Of a stretch of DNA of 64,000 nt, positions 12,149 through 24,423 are shown piece after piece. The notes under the pieces were generated by a model, which had not been told where the DNA came from, searched no databases, and was given only the letters and a program-made list of their open reading frames with translations. The translations under genes were made by a program, and so were the position numbers. Origin of the DNA: Plantago ovata (Eukaryota; Streptophyta; Magnoliopsida; Lamiales; Plantaginaceae); NCBI GenBank assembly GCA_028274465.1, contig CM051456.1:127426880-127490879 (forward strand). Direction: 5' to 3'. The number at the start of each line of letters is the position of its first letter. Positions within the stretch are counted from its first letter, which is position 1.

Positions 12149-13942
12149 ATGGCCAGAAAAACTCTGAAAATCCCTCTTCTCTATCTGGGCACTTAGCTTC
12201 CTCATCTCCCAGTACTACTGTTATTTCCTACATGATCATCACTCCTCCACAGACTGTTCAACTTCCTGGTGCGGCATCTCCCTCAAGCCCTGGCCCACAT
12301 TACCCTCCTACGTGCCTTGGTTGCCCGACCTGAACTTATCAGTCAACTTATCAGCTGTCCATACATGCGAAGCATATTTTGGTAACGGGTTTACTCAACG
12401 CGTGGAACCTCTCAGGGCGAGAAGTAGTCCTAAGTCCGCGGAGAATGGTTGGTTCAGGTGCTTTTATAGTGAGAGGTTGGGGAGCTCAGTATGTGAAGGC
12501 AGTGGGATCAGGATGATACCAGAGAAGATTAAAATGTCGCGAGGAGGCGAGAAGATGGAAACTGTCATTGGGAGGAGTGAGGAGGAAGAACTTCCGGATT
12601 TCGAAGATGGGGCTTTTGAAATTGGGCTGAGCAATGATTATGGATCAAGAGTTGGGAAGAAGCTTGTGGAAGAGGAGTTCTTGGATAAGTATGTAAATGT
12701 TAACGGAGATGGGAGGCATCCTGTGCGTGACTTGATCTATTCGATTCGATTAGTTGATGTAGAGAAGTTCACCAACTTGTTCCCAGGTTACAGTTTCTTC
12801 CCTAACGTTTTCTTGATGTTCTTGATCTCTCTTCTCTGATGTTCTGAAGAATTGTGACAGCAATGTACTTGCATCTGATAATGTTCGCCTTCCTTCTAAT
12901 ACAGTGGATTGAAGAGCCGACTGTGTTTGTGACTCGGTTCGAATATGCAAACCTGTATCACACAGTTACAGAGTTGTACAATGCGTATGTTTCTTCCCGT
13001 GTCATCGGCTTGCCTAACCGGCCTCATCTGATTTTTCTAGACGGTCACTGTGAGGTACTACTGCTACTGCTGTACTACACAATCTCAACATGGTATTTAT
13101 TAGGCCTGTTTTTGAGCAATATCTGTTAGTATTTTCTTTGCCACTGCAGTAACCATTTATACATGTCTTTGATCAGAGTCCCATGGAAGAAATGTGGAGG
13201 GCTTTGTTTTCAAGCGTCACTTACGCCAAGAACTTCAGTACTTCATAAGTTTGCTTTCGCCATGCTATTTTCGCACCACGAGGATATGAAACTGCTCTAT
13301 TCCAGGGACTCTCCCAAAACATAAACTGCCGTGGGATTCCCTCACCAGATAATGATCGATAATGATTTGTCACAGATACCTGACGATGAAAAAACTGCTC
13401 GGTTATCTGAGTTTGGGGAGATGATCAGAGCATCATTTGGATTTCAATCAGATCATCAGCAGGAAGAACGAGCACTATCAGGTCGTCATAACATCCTCTT
13501 TGTGAGGCGTGAGGATTACCTGTCACATCCGCGTCAACAGGGTACAATAGTATCGAGGATCAGCAATGAACAACAGCTGTTCGACTATATCAAGGAATGG
13601 GCTGCTGGATCTACTCTTTCAGGTTGTGAACTGAACATCGTGAATGGATTCTTCGGGCATATGACTATGAGAGAACAGATGCAAGCTGTCAAAGATGCTG
13701 CTGTGATAGTTGGCGCTCATGGTGCAGGCCTAACTCATATAATTGCTGCCATGCCTGGAACAGTTGTTCTGGAGATACTTGCAAGTGATTTCATGAGGCC
13801 ACACTATGAGCTGATTGCCAAATGGAGAGGATTAGATTACCATTCTATCCATATTGATGGATCTCATTATACTGATCCTCAACTGGTCATAGATAAGTTG
13901 AGTAGCATTTTCACAAGCATTGGTTGTTCACTTAGCTTATAA
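12149..13942 (+). pseudogene. Beta-1,2-xylosyltransferase-like (GT61), broken copy
   Basis: Family: the Golgi GT61 enzyme that adds core beta-1,2-xylose to plant N-glycans. Exon 1 (to about 12786) encodes a type II membrane anchor (IWALSFLISQYYCYFLH), CEAYFGNGFTQRVE, WFRCFYSE, SSVCEGSGIRMIPEKIKMS and GRSEEEELPDFEDGAFE. Exon 2 (about 12905-13053) encodes WIEEPTVFVTRFEYANLYHT and RPHLIFLDGHCE. Exon 3 (about 13177-13942) encodes ALFSSVTYAKNF, VCFRHAIFAPRGYETALF, LFVRREDYLSHPR, VIVGAHGAGLTHI and the C-terminus. Lesions: the first ATG (12149) is one frame off the membrane segment and meets TAG after 15 codons; an in-frame TAA follows YAKNFSTS (about 13246); a frame change occurs near 13340-13355; and the apparent exon 1 donor is out of phase with exon 2. 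Several independent breaks suggest a pseudogene, although most domain sequence is well kept. It converges on RDM1-like sequence. Confidence 0.8.
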
Positions 13943-14329
13943 TTTCATTTCCACACTAGACAGAGCCTTATGTTATAGTTTCATTCATTACAAAGACTGG
14001 GAGTAGAAGTGTAAAGTTGAAAGCAAGCAAAACAAACACATGTAACAGAGGACGATAATTCGAAATACCGATCACTGTCGGGCTTCTGCAGTCACATATC
14101 TCCTGCTATCGAGATTATATCTGTTGAGAGTAACATAAAAAGATTTCCACATGATAATTAATATGACTTGCCAACAAGAGAGTAACGTTTGAACTTGGCC
14201 GACAAAGGCCCTTCAAATACAGAATGTAGTTTCCGGCATGTAAATCCAAAAATATTTCAGTTTACTGCCATCTAAATAGCAAAGTTTTTCATAACAAGAT
14301 AACATATAATCTTGGTAGGCTGATGAAAC

Positions 14330-14548
14330 AATACCACCATCGATGTGATCGATAAGCAGGATCATTGTTCCAACATTTCAGAAGCGCCTTTGGAGATGTA
14401 AAAGGCGGCAGTGGACCTCTTCTATTAACCATTTAGTGGTCTCTGCTTGGACTGAAGGAATGAGAATATACAGCTGAATCCACTCATCCTGAGCTTCAAG
14501 CCTCTGTTCGTCCGACTTCTTCAGCTGGACGTTTGTCAGGTAGTGAAG
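14330..14548 (-). pseudogene. RDM1-like 3' fragment, minus strand
   Basis: The minus strand matches the C-terminal half of the RDM1 core exon, from the tail region back to the LHYLTN segment. The frame is damaged and the stop region altered. The match ends abruptly at about 14548, where a plus-strand RDM1 fragment begins, making a head-to-head inverted arrangement. Confidence 0.75.
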
Positions 14549-14883
14549 CGTCAAAGAGTTACCAAGACTCCATGAAGAATGTCATCCCATACAAGACATG
14601 GGAGGGACTGGCCTGGTCCATGAAGCAGATATACCGGCAGCTGCTTCATTACCTGACAAACCTTAAGCTGAAGAAGATGGATCAGGAGAGGCATGAAGAT
14701 GAGGATGAGTGGATTCAGCTGGATATTTTCATGCATCCAGTCAAAGCAGAGATCCTTATATGGTTAATGGAAGAGGGCCACCGCCGGATTACATCTCCAG
14801 CTGCGCTTATGAAATACTGGAAGGATGATCCTGACTATCATAGGCACATCGATGATGATATTCATCCAAAGCCCCAATCATGA
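14549..14883 (+). pseudogene. RDM1-like core-exon fragment, inverted copy B
   Basis: The plus strand encodes SKSYQDSMKNVIPYKTWEG, QLLHYLTNLKLKKMDQERHE, HPVKAEILIWLMEEGHRR and YHRHIDDDIHPKPQS, then a stop. By eye it is far closer to copy A (7329-7705) than to copy D. It lacks about nine codons (the IPIPVDRDN segment) and has no N-terminal exons. Its 3' flank also matches that of copy A up to about 15090. It therefore looks like a recent inverted insertion or conversion derived from copy A. Confidence 0.8.
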
Positions 14884-15149
14884 ACCTAACAAGATTATCT
14901 GGTAGTATCTTTGTTATGAAAAACTATACTAGTTAAATGTCAGTAAACTGAAATATCTTTGAATCTACTTGCCGGAAACTACATTCCGTCTTTTGAAAGC
15001 ATGGCTACTAACTTTGCTGGCTAACTGAAATTTTACTCTTGTTGGCAAGTCATACACTCATACTATTAGTTATCATGTGGAAATGTTTTTATGTTAAAAA
15101 AAGAAAAACAGAAGCAAAGTTTTTCATAACAAGATAGATAATTTTAGAT

Positions 15150-16470
15150 AATCTTGTTAGGTTCATGGTTCGAGGTTTGGATGAATACCATCGATGTGCT
15201 TAAGGTAAGCAGGATCATCCTTCCAGAATTTCATAAGCACCTTTGGAGATGTAAGGTGGCGGTGGACCTCTTCCATTAACCGCTTGGACAGACAGAATGA
15301 GAATATTTAGCTGAGCCACTCATACTCAGCTTCACCCCTCTCTTTGTCCCACTTTTTCAGCCGAAAGTTTGTCAGGTAGTAAAGCGGCTGCTTGTATATC
15401 AGCTTCATGGAGCAGGCCAGTCCCTACCATGTCTTGTATTGCCGTCAGCTGGAATTGGGTTGAGCTTCATGAAGTCTTGCTAACTCTCTGCCATCCTCAA
15501 CGACCACTCTGCATACCACAGTTAAGGTTTATGATGATCAGCCAGGTAGACACAGTTCATCTTATTATGCTAATATAAAAACAAGCAGAAGGCTATTTGC
15601 AATCACTGTAAAGGTCTTATTAGCAGGTAAAAATAAAAAAATAAAAAAAAGAAATAGAAGCATAAAACTGGTAACTTTAACCATGATTAGACACATTCCT
15701 CTATCCCAAAGATCAACAGGTTCAAGGCTGGCTTATGTTGTCAATATTAACACATTTCTGCTTTTTAGATCAGACGATTCTGTCTGTAAACCTTTAAAAC
15801 CTGAAGCAATGATTAACCGTAGATCTATAAGGTTATAGGTTATATCTTTCTTTCACAAAATACTGAAGTACTAAGCAAAATCTGTAGACTGCAATTCCCT
15901 ATTCACTTCTCTACCAATTGCAGACACTCAAATTCATCATTATAAAACAAATTTTATAATAATGAGGCAAGCATGTAATCAATGATAATGAAAACAAATT
16001 GTACCATACATCATTACCAGATCGGGAATGAGATATGAGAGAAAGAAATGCTGATCAGAAGTACAAATACAGGTAACAAAAAATACCAATTATGAGCTTC
16101 CATAGTTAAAGATGAGTTTTCATAGCTACAGTTGAGATACGAGATTCGCTAAGGAAGACAACAAACAGAATAGAGGAAGATCGAACCATGTCCTGAAAGA
16201 AAGGGGGTTGGAATTACCTTGCGAAATAGAAGGCGGTACAAATGGCCCGGGTTATTGATTCAAGATATCCATGGTTCCATGCCAGGATAACTTGGTGGTG
16301 GTATAGATAATGTCATGAAGGAAATGGGGTTGGAATCACCCTTGCGGTGTAGAAGGCGGTACAGATGGCCCAGGTACTTGATTCAAGTCATCCATGCCGG
16401 GATAACTTGGTGGTGGTATAGATAGCTATGATCTGATATTCAAGGTGAATGAAAAAGTGGCTGTGGTGAT
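15150..16470 (-). pseudogene. RDM1-like copy C, degenerate
   Basis: The core exon is recognisable at about 15165-15515 on the minus strand (QPLYYLTN, a truncated C-terminal half), but has in-frame stops (for example a TAG within the SYQD region) and indels. The second exon (the MQRPT-type acidic exon) is missing although flanking intron sequence at 15740-15860 still matches copy A. The first-exon region with its donor (GCAAG|GTAATT) survives at about 16210-16450, followed upstream by the shared leader. Copy C is not expected to make an RDM1 protein. Confidence 0.8.
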
Positions 16471-16558
16471 TGACAACTCCATTGAGGTTGCGGCGGGGAG
16501 AAATGAAAAAGATCTAGGGTTAAGGGGTTTGAGATAATGAGATGTGGCACACACAGGG

Positions 16559-16663
<105 letters not shown>

Positions 16664-17779
16664 CTCATAAATGTTTGGGCACAATGGAGAAGGTCCTCAA
16701 GCCCAATGGGCATAAAGGTTTTTGAACGAGCCACGCGATCCACTTTGGGTCATTAACATAGTATATGGAGCAAGTTGCGCCACCAACCCGCAGTGGGCTT
16801 TACCATATAGGCTTTGAAGTTTGAACACGTTTTAAATGATCAATATATCTACTAGCTGTGAAAGAAGAGAAAAAAATGATGTGCAGAATATATTTTCTAT
16901 CAAAGAAACACCTCTGACCATCAGAACAATATTAATCCTACTCTTCTCAGTTTCTTCCTATTCAAACAGTAATATCAAAATGCATTATATTGCAAAATTC
17001 CAACTTGTATTGCATATCTTACGTTTTGAGATTTTCTCTCACAGAAATGCCAGGCCATAGGATGAAAAGCTAAAAGATGTTTTCCTTTCTCCTTGTCAGT
17101 CCACCACTCCACCTATGCATATGTTATAATTTCAGAAAGTATAGTTCTTCTCAAACTAATAAAAAAGGAAGTAAAAAAACAAAAAAAAAAACAAATTTAT
17201 CAGCTAATTTCTACCAGCATGTTCTTCAAGCATAAGGAAATGTAAAATGCTCTATGCTCACTAAGGAACCTTTGAATTTGGCTGCCCGTGAAGAGCTTTT
17301 CGCTGATTACTGGGTACAACACTTTATGACGGCATGCATTCTATTTCTCAAAATGCTTATGGAAACAAAGATTAGCACTACATTTGTATCCAGCTAGCAC
17401 ACTTGGGCTACAGGAGTAAGACGGATATGATTACAATTCAGATACAGGTTATTACTTACTCCATGGCTTCATTATTAGATGATGATTATACGATTCATTT
17501 GCGATGAGATACGCACGTGGACATTCAATTGCATATCCTGACCTATTCCCTCGTTCGATAGTAAACACTAGTAATTCCCAATTTAGCTAGATTTCCCTTT
17601 CTGATTGTCAACAACTAGTCCAAGTTTTACAAATAACTGAAATTCACTCCAATAGCTTCCCCAAAATTTCAAAATTGAAACAACATGGAGATATCCTAGA
17701 ATTCCAAAATTGTAAGGTATGCAAATGCTAACTTAGGAATTTTGCAGTAAACAGTGTCCAATTGAAGAATGTAGTAAGT

Positions 17780-18190
17780 CCTAGTAGTAAGTAAACTGTA
17801 AAGTAACAATGTGACATGTAGCAGTGAAAGGTGGATACCTGACTCTGATTCCCATCTTAGACTGCATATTTGGTGGATTGGTGAATGAAAACATCTCTCT
17901 GTTTCCTTGGCTATGCCCTATTACCACCGTTCGTTTGGGCAACGGAGCTTCTCTCCTCCGCCATAACTCCTTCCTTTCACCACCTTACAAAACTGAAAAA
18001 CCCTAAGCTGCTAAATTGGGGAAGACGCTCACGACCTTATGTTCATAGAATGATAGAGCGAGAAAAATAGTTCGCGACCCGGAAGAAGTTCAGTTCAGTC
18101 CCAAGTGATAACAAGGCGGCCCCAAATTAAACCGGCCCTATTATTTCTGACCAAGTCCAATTAAACACCCAAGGCCCAGACGACATCGTA
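17780..18190. repeat. Array-unit boundary block, duplicated at 24424-24780
   Basis: Sequence around the ACCCTAA leader, the CGACCTTATGTTCA segment and the TCAGTTCAGTCCCAAGT segment is shared with 24424-24780. This marks the outer edge of the duplicated unit. The copy here is broken by stops and indels. Confidence 0.7.
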
Positions 18191-18199
18191 TAAATTAAT

Positions 18200-18900
18200 T
18201 TGCAGGATCTAGTCTCCACCGTTCATGTCGCCTTCATCTAAAGGCTGCTGTGACCCCGTACAGCAGATTTAGTAACAAATTATCAGAGGAGCCTATTTTC
18301 ACTTTGAACTTAGTCACAATACATACTTTGTTACAATTAAAATGCAAAATAGGATCTGGGACTATACACACATGTCACGCCCCGCAATAGATTAAATGTC
18401 TGAAGTTTTAACATAAAAGCCACTCGCCTCCAACTTTATTACATCCATAATATAGACTTTCATAAAATTGTAGAATTGAATTTAAAGAAAGTCAATCCTC
18501 AAAGCATACACTTGAGCCATGAACTAAACACTTCAAAAATCATTCACTTTAACAGATACCTTCGATAACCAAAATATGCATATGCTTGCAAGAGTCATTA
18601 GTCCATGCAAGCTATTCTTCACCATTGTCTCAATGCGAAAGACTTGGAATTGGTCTGAAGAAGAAAAACAAAAAAAGACTTCAAAAGTTTTATCTCCCTC
18701 CCTATTTGATTTCATGTCAAAACATTCCTGATCAATATCTGTCTGTTTCTTGAGATAATAATATATAACAGATCGCTTCTTTCTCCGAAGCGCAGCTAGC
18801 ATATTTTCCTGCAAGTGTCTGACTGTCTTTGCAATAACTTGTAAGTCACTGGACTGGCTAAATTCAGTCCTTATTGCAAAAACGGAATATATTTTTCTAT
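18200..18900. other. No gene recognised
   Basis: AT-rich sequence between the second array unit and the transporter fragment. Open frames look like chance and no repeat or RNA was recognised. Confidence 0.5.
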
Positions 18901-18999
18901 TCTTGGATGATCATTTTGTAAATGATTTTATTTTTTTCATCTTATTGCGAGCAGCGCTATTATGTGGTGACAAATTGGTGACATACATACGCCTTCTTT

Positions 19000-19645
19000 T
19001 CGATGCAAAATTATTTAACAGACGTCTGGGGACTGCGCTTTACAGATGCAGCTGCACTTCTCGATCAATGTTTGGTCCGGAATTTGTTTGATGTTACCTG
19101 TCTTCTTCTCTACCTTGTTCGCCAATTTTTAGGCCATTTTCTCATGACCATACTGTCCACCATTGCATATTGTTTGGTGGGTTGTCCGGCCGATCTTTCT
19201 TTAGCTTAATTTTGTGTGTTATATATACCAAAACTTTGCAATCCAATTCACTCACTTACATCCATCGATCGACCGCTCTTTAATTTGCAGGGTATTGCAT
19301 TGATTGCAATGTCAACACCGCCAGTGTTAGCCAATTTTACTGGGACATGTAAATTATACATGCCCGATTATGTTGGTTACACGCAAAAACTTCTTTTCTA
19401 TACAGGATTAGCATTGTTAGCTGTGGGAAAATCTGGATACACGGTCTCTTTTACGCTCGTTTTCTGATGAGCAACAGGAGGACGATGTGTCTCTGACATG
19501 GAGCTTCATGGCTTTCATTGTTGACAGGAAGCGAAGCGAAGAAGATGTCAAACCTCATGACGGTGGAAATAAAGAAGATGAAATAACTCTTGACAGAGGA
19601 AATGGTGCCACAGATGAAAAAACCGGCAAGCGAGACATCTAAGCT
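19000..19645 (+). pseudogene. NRT1/PTR (NPF) transporter fragment
   Basis: Plus-strand segments match the N-terminal part of nitrate/peptide transporters of the NPF family, plasma-membrane proton-coupled carriers of about 600 aa. Present are NYLTDVWGLRFTDAAALL (about 19006-19060), then after an intron GIALIAMSTPPVLANFTGTC and GYTQKLLFYTGLALLAVGKS (19291-19440), then after a frame change DEQQEDDVSLTWSFMAFI and an acidic tail ending in TAA near 19642. Fewer than 200 residues of the family remain, most membrane helices are missing, and frames do not join. A relic trapped between array units. Confidence 0.75.
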
Positions 19646-19845
19646 TGCCGTTGATAAAACTAAAGTCTACAGTGTAGTATAAGATGGTATCTTCTCTTGT
19701 TTAGGTTTCTCTTCTATCCATTTGTAGTACTGTACCTGTTGCCTGTTGGCATCCCCTGTTTCAGTATCAAAGTTTAATTGCACTTCCCAATCGGAGTTCC
19801 AAGTTCCAACTCTAAATGGTCTTAGCATGTAGGGCTGCATATAAT

Positions 19846-19990
19846 TAGTGGTTTCATGAGCCCACACTATGAGCTGATTGCCAAATGGAGAGGATTGGAT
19901 TACCATTATATTCATATTGACGGATCTCATTAGACTCATCCCCAACTAGTCATAGATAAGTTGAGTAGCAATTTCACAAGCATTGGTTGT
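19846..19990 (+). pseudogene. Xylosyltransferase 3' end relic
   Basis: This matches the last 130 or so bases of the GT61 copy at 13790-13930 (ATGAGCCCACACTATGAGCT, ATTGCCAAATGGAGAGGATT, AAGTTGAGTAGCA and the final GCATTGGTTGTT), with small differences including a TAG in the segment before the final helix. It sits just downstream of RDM1 copy D in the same convergent layout as in the previous unit. Confidence 0.85.
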
Positions 19991-20339
19991 TTATAAACTG
20001 TTTCATTTCTACTAACTTTAATAAGATCATGTTCATATATATGCAACATATGAATATGGCAAGCAACACAAACACATGTAAGATAGGATGATAATTAATG
20101 TCAAAACACCGATCACTCTCGGGTTTCTGCAATTGCATATCGTTGCTATCAAGATCATATCTGTTGAGAGTAACATAAAAATATTTCCACATGATATATG
20201 ACTAGCCAACAAGAGAGTAATGTTTTCACTTGGCCAACAAAGTTCGAAGCTAGCCCTTCAAAACACAGAAACTGTAGTTTCAGGCAAGTAAATCCAAAAA
20301 CAAAAAACAAAATATTCGTAACAAGATAACAGAATCTTG

Positions 20340-23122
20340 TTAGGTTGATGGGAGAATACCATCGATGTGCTCAAGGTATGCAGGATCATTCTTCCAACAC
20401 TCCATTAGCACCTTTGGAGATGGAAGGCGGCGGTGGATCTCTTCTGTTAACCATATAGTGGTCTCTGCTTGGGCTGACGGAATGAGAATATTTAGCTCAA
20501 TCCCCTCATCCTCAGCTTCACGCCTCACTTTGTCCCACATCTTCAGCTGACGGTTAGTCAGGTAGTGAAGCGGCTGCTTGTATATCACCTTCATGGAGCA
20601 GGCCAGTCCCTCCCATGTCATGTATGGGATAACGTTGTTGCGGTCAGTTGGAATCGGGATGAGCTTCATGATGTCCTGGTAACTCTTTGCCATCCTCAAC
20701 AACCACCCTGCATACCACAGTTAAGGTTTCTAATGATCGGCCAGGTAGACAGTTCATGATTAAAAAAATAAAAAATAAAATTACTAATTTATGATCACAA
20801 ATATCCATATCTGTCCAATGAAAAAGGAGAATAAAACTTAACAGCCAATAATTTGAACAATTACTACATCAAAACTTAGGAATCGACCCACGTAAGAGGC
20901 TGCATAAAGAGTGTTTTCCCAACTCATAACAGAACTCAAGTGAAGATTAAAATGCAAACACACTTGTCTACTACTCTACTATAATAAGGCTTGAATGGAT
21001 ATAGAATTCAGACATGATGTGAAATCTGACTTGAGATGGCAATGCTTGGACACATAAGCATAGATAACCAAATGCATCCTCAAATGTATCAGTAGACTAA
21101 TAAAAGCCGAAGAATAATTGAATTTTCTTCCCTCTACTGGGTAGAAACAAAGTGTCTTGGTAAAAAATTGGGAACTCTCTAAAGAACCCCCATGTCTATA
21201 TGCAGCCTACTAGACATAAATACTCAAGAAAAATATTACGATTACAAATTTACAATGCAAAAGATTTTAATTCAGATAGTCCAGTAGGCTGCAAAAACTA
21301 CGGCATACACGCGAAAATCCCCATACCTTCTTCAGATAACTCTGGGGGAGGTTTATCCATTAGTTGGTTGAGAGGTTCCATCAGTTCCTTGAGCAGTTCA
21401 TCCTTGAGTTGGTTGAGTGCAGGCTTTACGTCACCATTGGAAGATGAACCGTCTGATGAAATATCAACCGGGATAGATGGCATCTGCATGTCTAATAACA
21501 CAATACAGTTTCAATTTTTTATAAACCAAGATAAGGATGGAAATGCATGACTAGGAACAAAAATGATATTAAATTGGGTTGTTCTATACCCAATTTAATA
21601 TCAATTAGACTGGTAGGAAAATATACCAGAATTTGAAATATAAAAATAATCAAATAATAAATAACTAAACAAAAGCATCATGGATGCACCATCACATAGG
21701 GAACGGCCAAGCAAGTCCAAGTGATATGTTAGAAATTGGATATTTAGACTATAGAGCTGCAGGATGGCAATAAATTTGTAAAAGGTTTTATGCCATCATA
21801 ACTCATGAAAGACCTTACTAGGCTATAAAGCCAGTAGTGAGCCCACTATCAACCAAATGATCCACACCATGAAACTAGGTACAAATAAAATAGAAAGGAA
21901 AATTTCCAGGATGTGGCTGTGATTTAACATGCTAGCAGCAAGAGAAGCATAGAGACTTTTACTGTTCGCAGAGAAAAGCATCCTTGAGTGAAAGTTAAAG
22001 ATCCATGGAACAAATACAAACAGAGAAATCAATCCAAGACCAGATCCCTAGTCAATGTGACATGTGGTTGGTGGATAAACGTTAGAAGACATGGTGGTGA
22101 ATTGAAGAAATCATACTGAGATAGTTCACGAATGGAAAAAAGTTTAAACTTGCTCCGGATATAACAACATAAACATAACAAAACTATTCAAGTTTCAAGG
22201 GACTACCCAAAGCTTTTGAATTCTGTAGAAAAAATTTACTAGACCATACCAACATGGTAATCCCAAAACTGCAACTAAAGCTCTACATGGATTGGAGAGA
22301 AATGATTGGCAATGAACAATGCATTTCTAGCAGCTTCCAACGATTCTGTCTGTAAACCTTTTGAAACCTTAAGTAATGATTAATTGTAGATCTATAAGGG
22401 CATAAGATTATATCTTTCTTTCCTAAATACTACTATAAAAATCTGTAGACTGCAATTCCCTATTTACTTCTCTACCAATTACAGACGATCAAATTCAATA
22501 GACATAGAACACTCCAAAATGAGGCGAGCATGTAATCAGTGATAATGAAAACAAAATTTACCACACATCATAACCATTTACCAGCTCGGAAATGAGATAT
22601 GGGAGAAAGAAATACTGATCAAAAGTACAAATACCGGTAATAAAAAATACCAGTTATGAGCCCCAATAGTTGAGATGAGTTTCCATAGCTACAGTTGATA
22701 TCTGTGATAAGGTTGACGTTGAGATATGAGATTCACTAAGGAAGACAACAAACAGAATAGAGGAAGAACCATGTCCTGAAGGAAAGGGGCTTGGAATTAC
22801 CTTGTGGTATAGAAGGCGGTACAGATGGCCCGGGTTGTGAATTCAAGAGCATGCCGGGAAAACTTGTTTGTGTTAATGTCCTGAAGGAAAGGGGGTTGGA
22901 ATTACCTTGCGGTATACGAGGTGGTAGAGATCGCCCGGATTGTTGTTTGAAGAAATTCATGCTGGTATAGCTTGGTGGTGGTATTGGTATAGATAATGTC
23001 GTGAAGGAAGGGGGGTTGGAATTACCTTCAGGTATAGATGGTGGTACAGATGGCCCGGCTTGTTGATTCCAGATATCATTGTCCGGATCAATTGGTATAG
23101 ATCGCCATGTTCTGTTATTCAT
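20340..23122 (-). CDS. RDM1: RDM1-like protein, copy D
   Basis: Second apparently intact RDM1-type gene. Core exons are 21491-21327 and 20707-20340; from the ATG at 21489 they give 531 nt, 176 aa. Landmarks are an acidic Ser-rich start (DISSDGSSSNGD), WLLRMAKSYQDIMKLIPIP, MTWEGLACSMK, QPLHYLTN, QAETTIWLTEEIHRR and HIDGILPST. A first exon beginning at the ATG 23122 (MNNRTWRSIP) can splice from donor 23026/23025 in phase, giving about 209 aa. Two further copies of that donor block lie downstream, so several N-terminal forms are possible. Compared with copy A the C-terminal half is diverged (IELNILIPSAQAE in place of IQLDILMHPVKAE) and the tail differs. It may therefore be functionally distinct, or under relaxed selection. 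Confidence 0.8.
22770..23060 (-). repeat. Triplicated exon-end/donor block in RDM1-D
   Basis: Three related copies of a block encoding (S/R)(V/L)PP(S/R)IP(E/Q)GNS(N/K)P lie in tandem. Each has the potential 5' splice site CAAG|GTAATT or GAAG|GTAATT in the same phase (near 23025, 22905 and 22801). Copy A retains one version of this block with the GT lost; copy C has two. Confidence 0.7.
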
Positions 23123-24423
23123 GATGATTAGGAGAATGAAACAGTGTGGTGATTGACGACTCTGCTGAGGTTGCGGCGGGGAGAAATGAAAAAGATCTAG
23201 GGTTAAGGGGTTTGAGATGTGGCACACACAGGGTTATTTATATTTTCTCATAACATGTTTGGGCACAATGGAGAAGGTGCACAAGCCCAATGGGCATAAA
23301 GGTTTGTGAACGAACCGTGCGATCCAGTTTGGGTCATTAACATAGTAGATGGAGCAAGTTGCGTCACCAACCCGCAGTGGGCTTTACCATATAGGCTTTG
23401 AAGTTTGAACACAGTTTAAATGATCAATCTATCTACTAGCTGGGAAAGAAAAGAAAAAAATGCTTAAATCGTCTATATTTTCTATCAAAGAAACACCTCT
23501 GACCACCAGAACAATATTAATCCTACTCTTCTCAGGTTTCTTCCTAAACAACAATATCAAAATGCATTATATTGCAACATTCCAACTTGAATTGCATATC
23601 TTACGTTCTGAGATTTTCTTTCACAGAAATGACAGGCCATAGGATGGAAAGCTAAAAGATGTTTTCCTTTCTCCTTGTCAATCCACCATTCCACCTACTT
23701 ATTTCTGCAGAGACTCTTTTAATATGGATTATTCACTATGTGTATCTTATAATTTCAGCAAGTATACTTCTTCTCAAATAGCAAAAAAGGAAGGAAAAAG
23801 AACTCATATTCATCAGCTAATTCTACAAGCATGTACTTCAGTCAATAGGAAATGTAACATGCTCTTGCTCTATGCTCACTTAGGAAACAAAAACTATGGA
23901 TTTGGCTGCCAGGCAAGAGCTTTTCTCTGATTATTATTACTGGGACTAAATTCTACAACACTTTATGACGGCGTGCATTTTTCTCTTAAAGATTAGCAGT
24001 ACATTGTATCTAGCTAGCATAACTGGGTTATAGGGCATAAGACTGATATGATATACATTTCAGGTATAGTTATTAGACGATGATTATACTATTCATTTGG
24101 GATGCGACACGCACATGGACATTCAATTGCATATCCTAACCTACTGACTTGTTCAACTAGCAAACATTAATTGAAGAATTTTTCTAGATTTCCCTTTCTG
24201 ATTCTGGCGTTGTCGTCAACAACTAGTCCAAGTTTACAAATAACTTAAATTCGGTCCCCTAACACTTCCCCAAAATGACAAAGCGGAAGGATCGAATTGG
24301 AGACATAGTAGAATTCCAAAATTGTAAGGTATGTAAATGCTTATTGAGGAATTTTGCAGTAAAAGATGTCGAGATGAAGAATTTAAAATGACGTATAGAA
24401 AAATGAAGCAGAGAAAGGTGGAC

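Noticed and set aside
18533-18814. 93-codon minus-strand open frame
   Set aside because: Composition and surroundings look random; no family features and no support from a duplicate.
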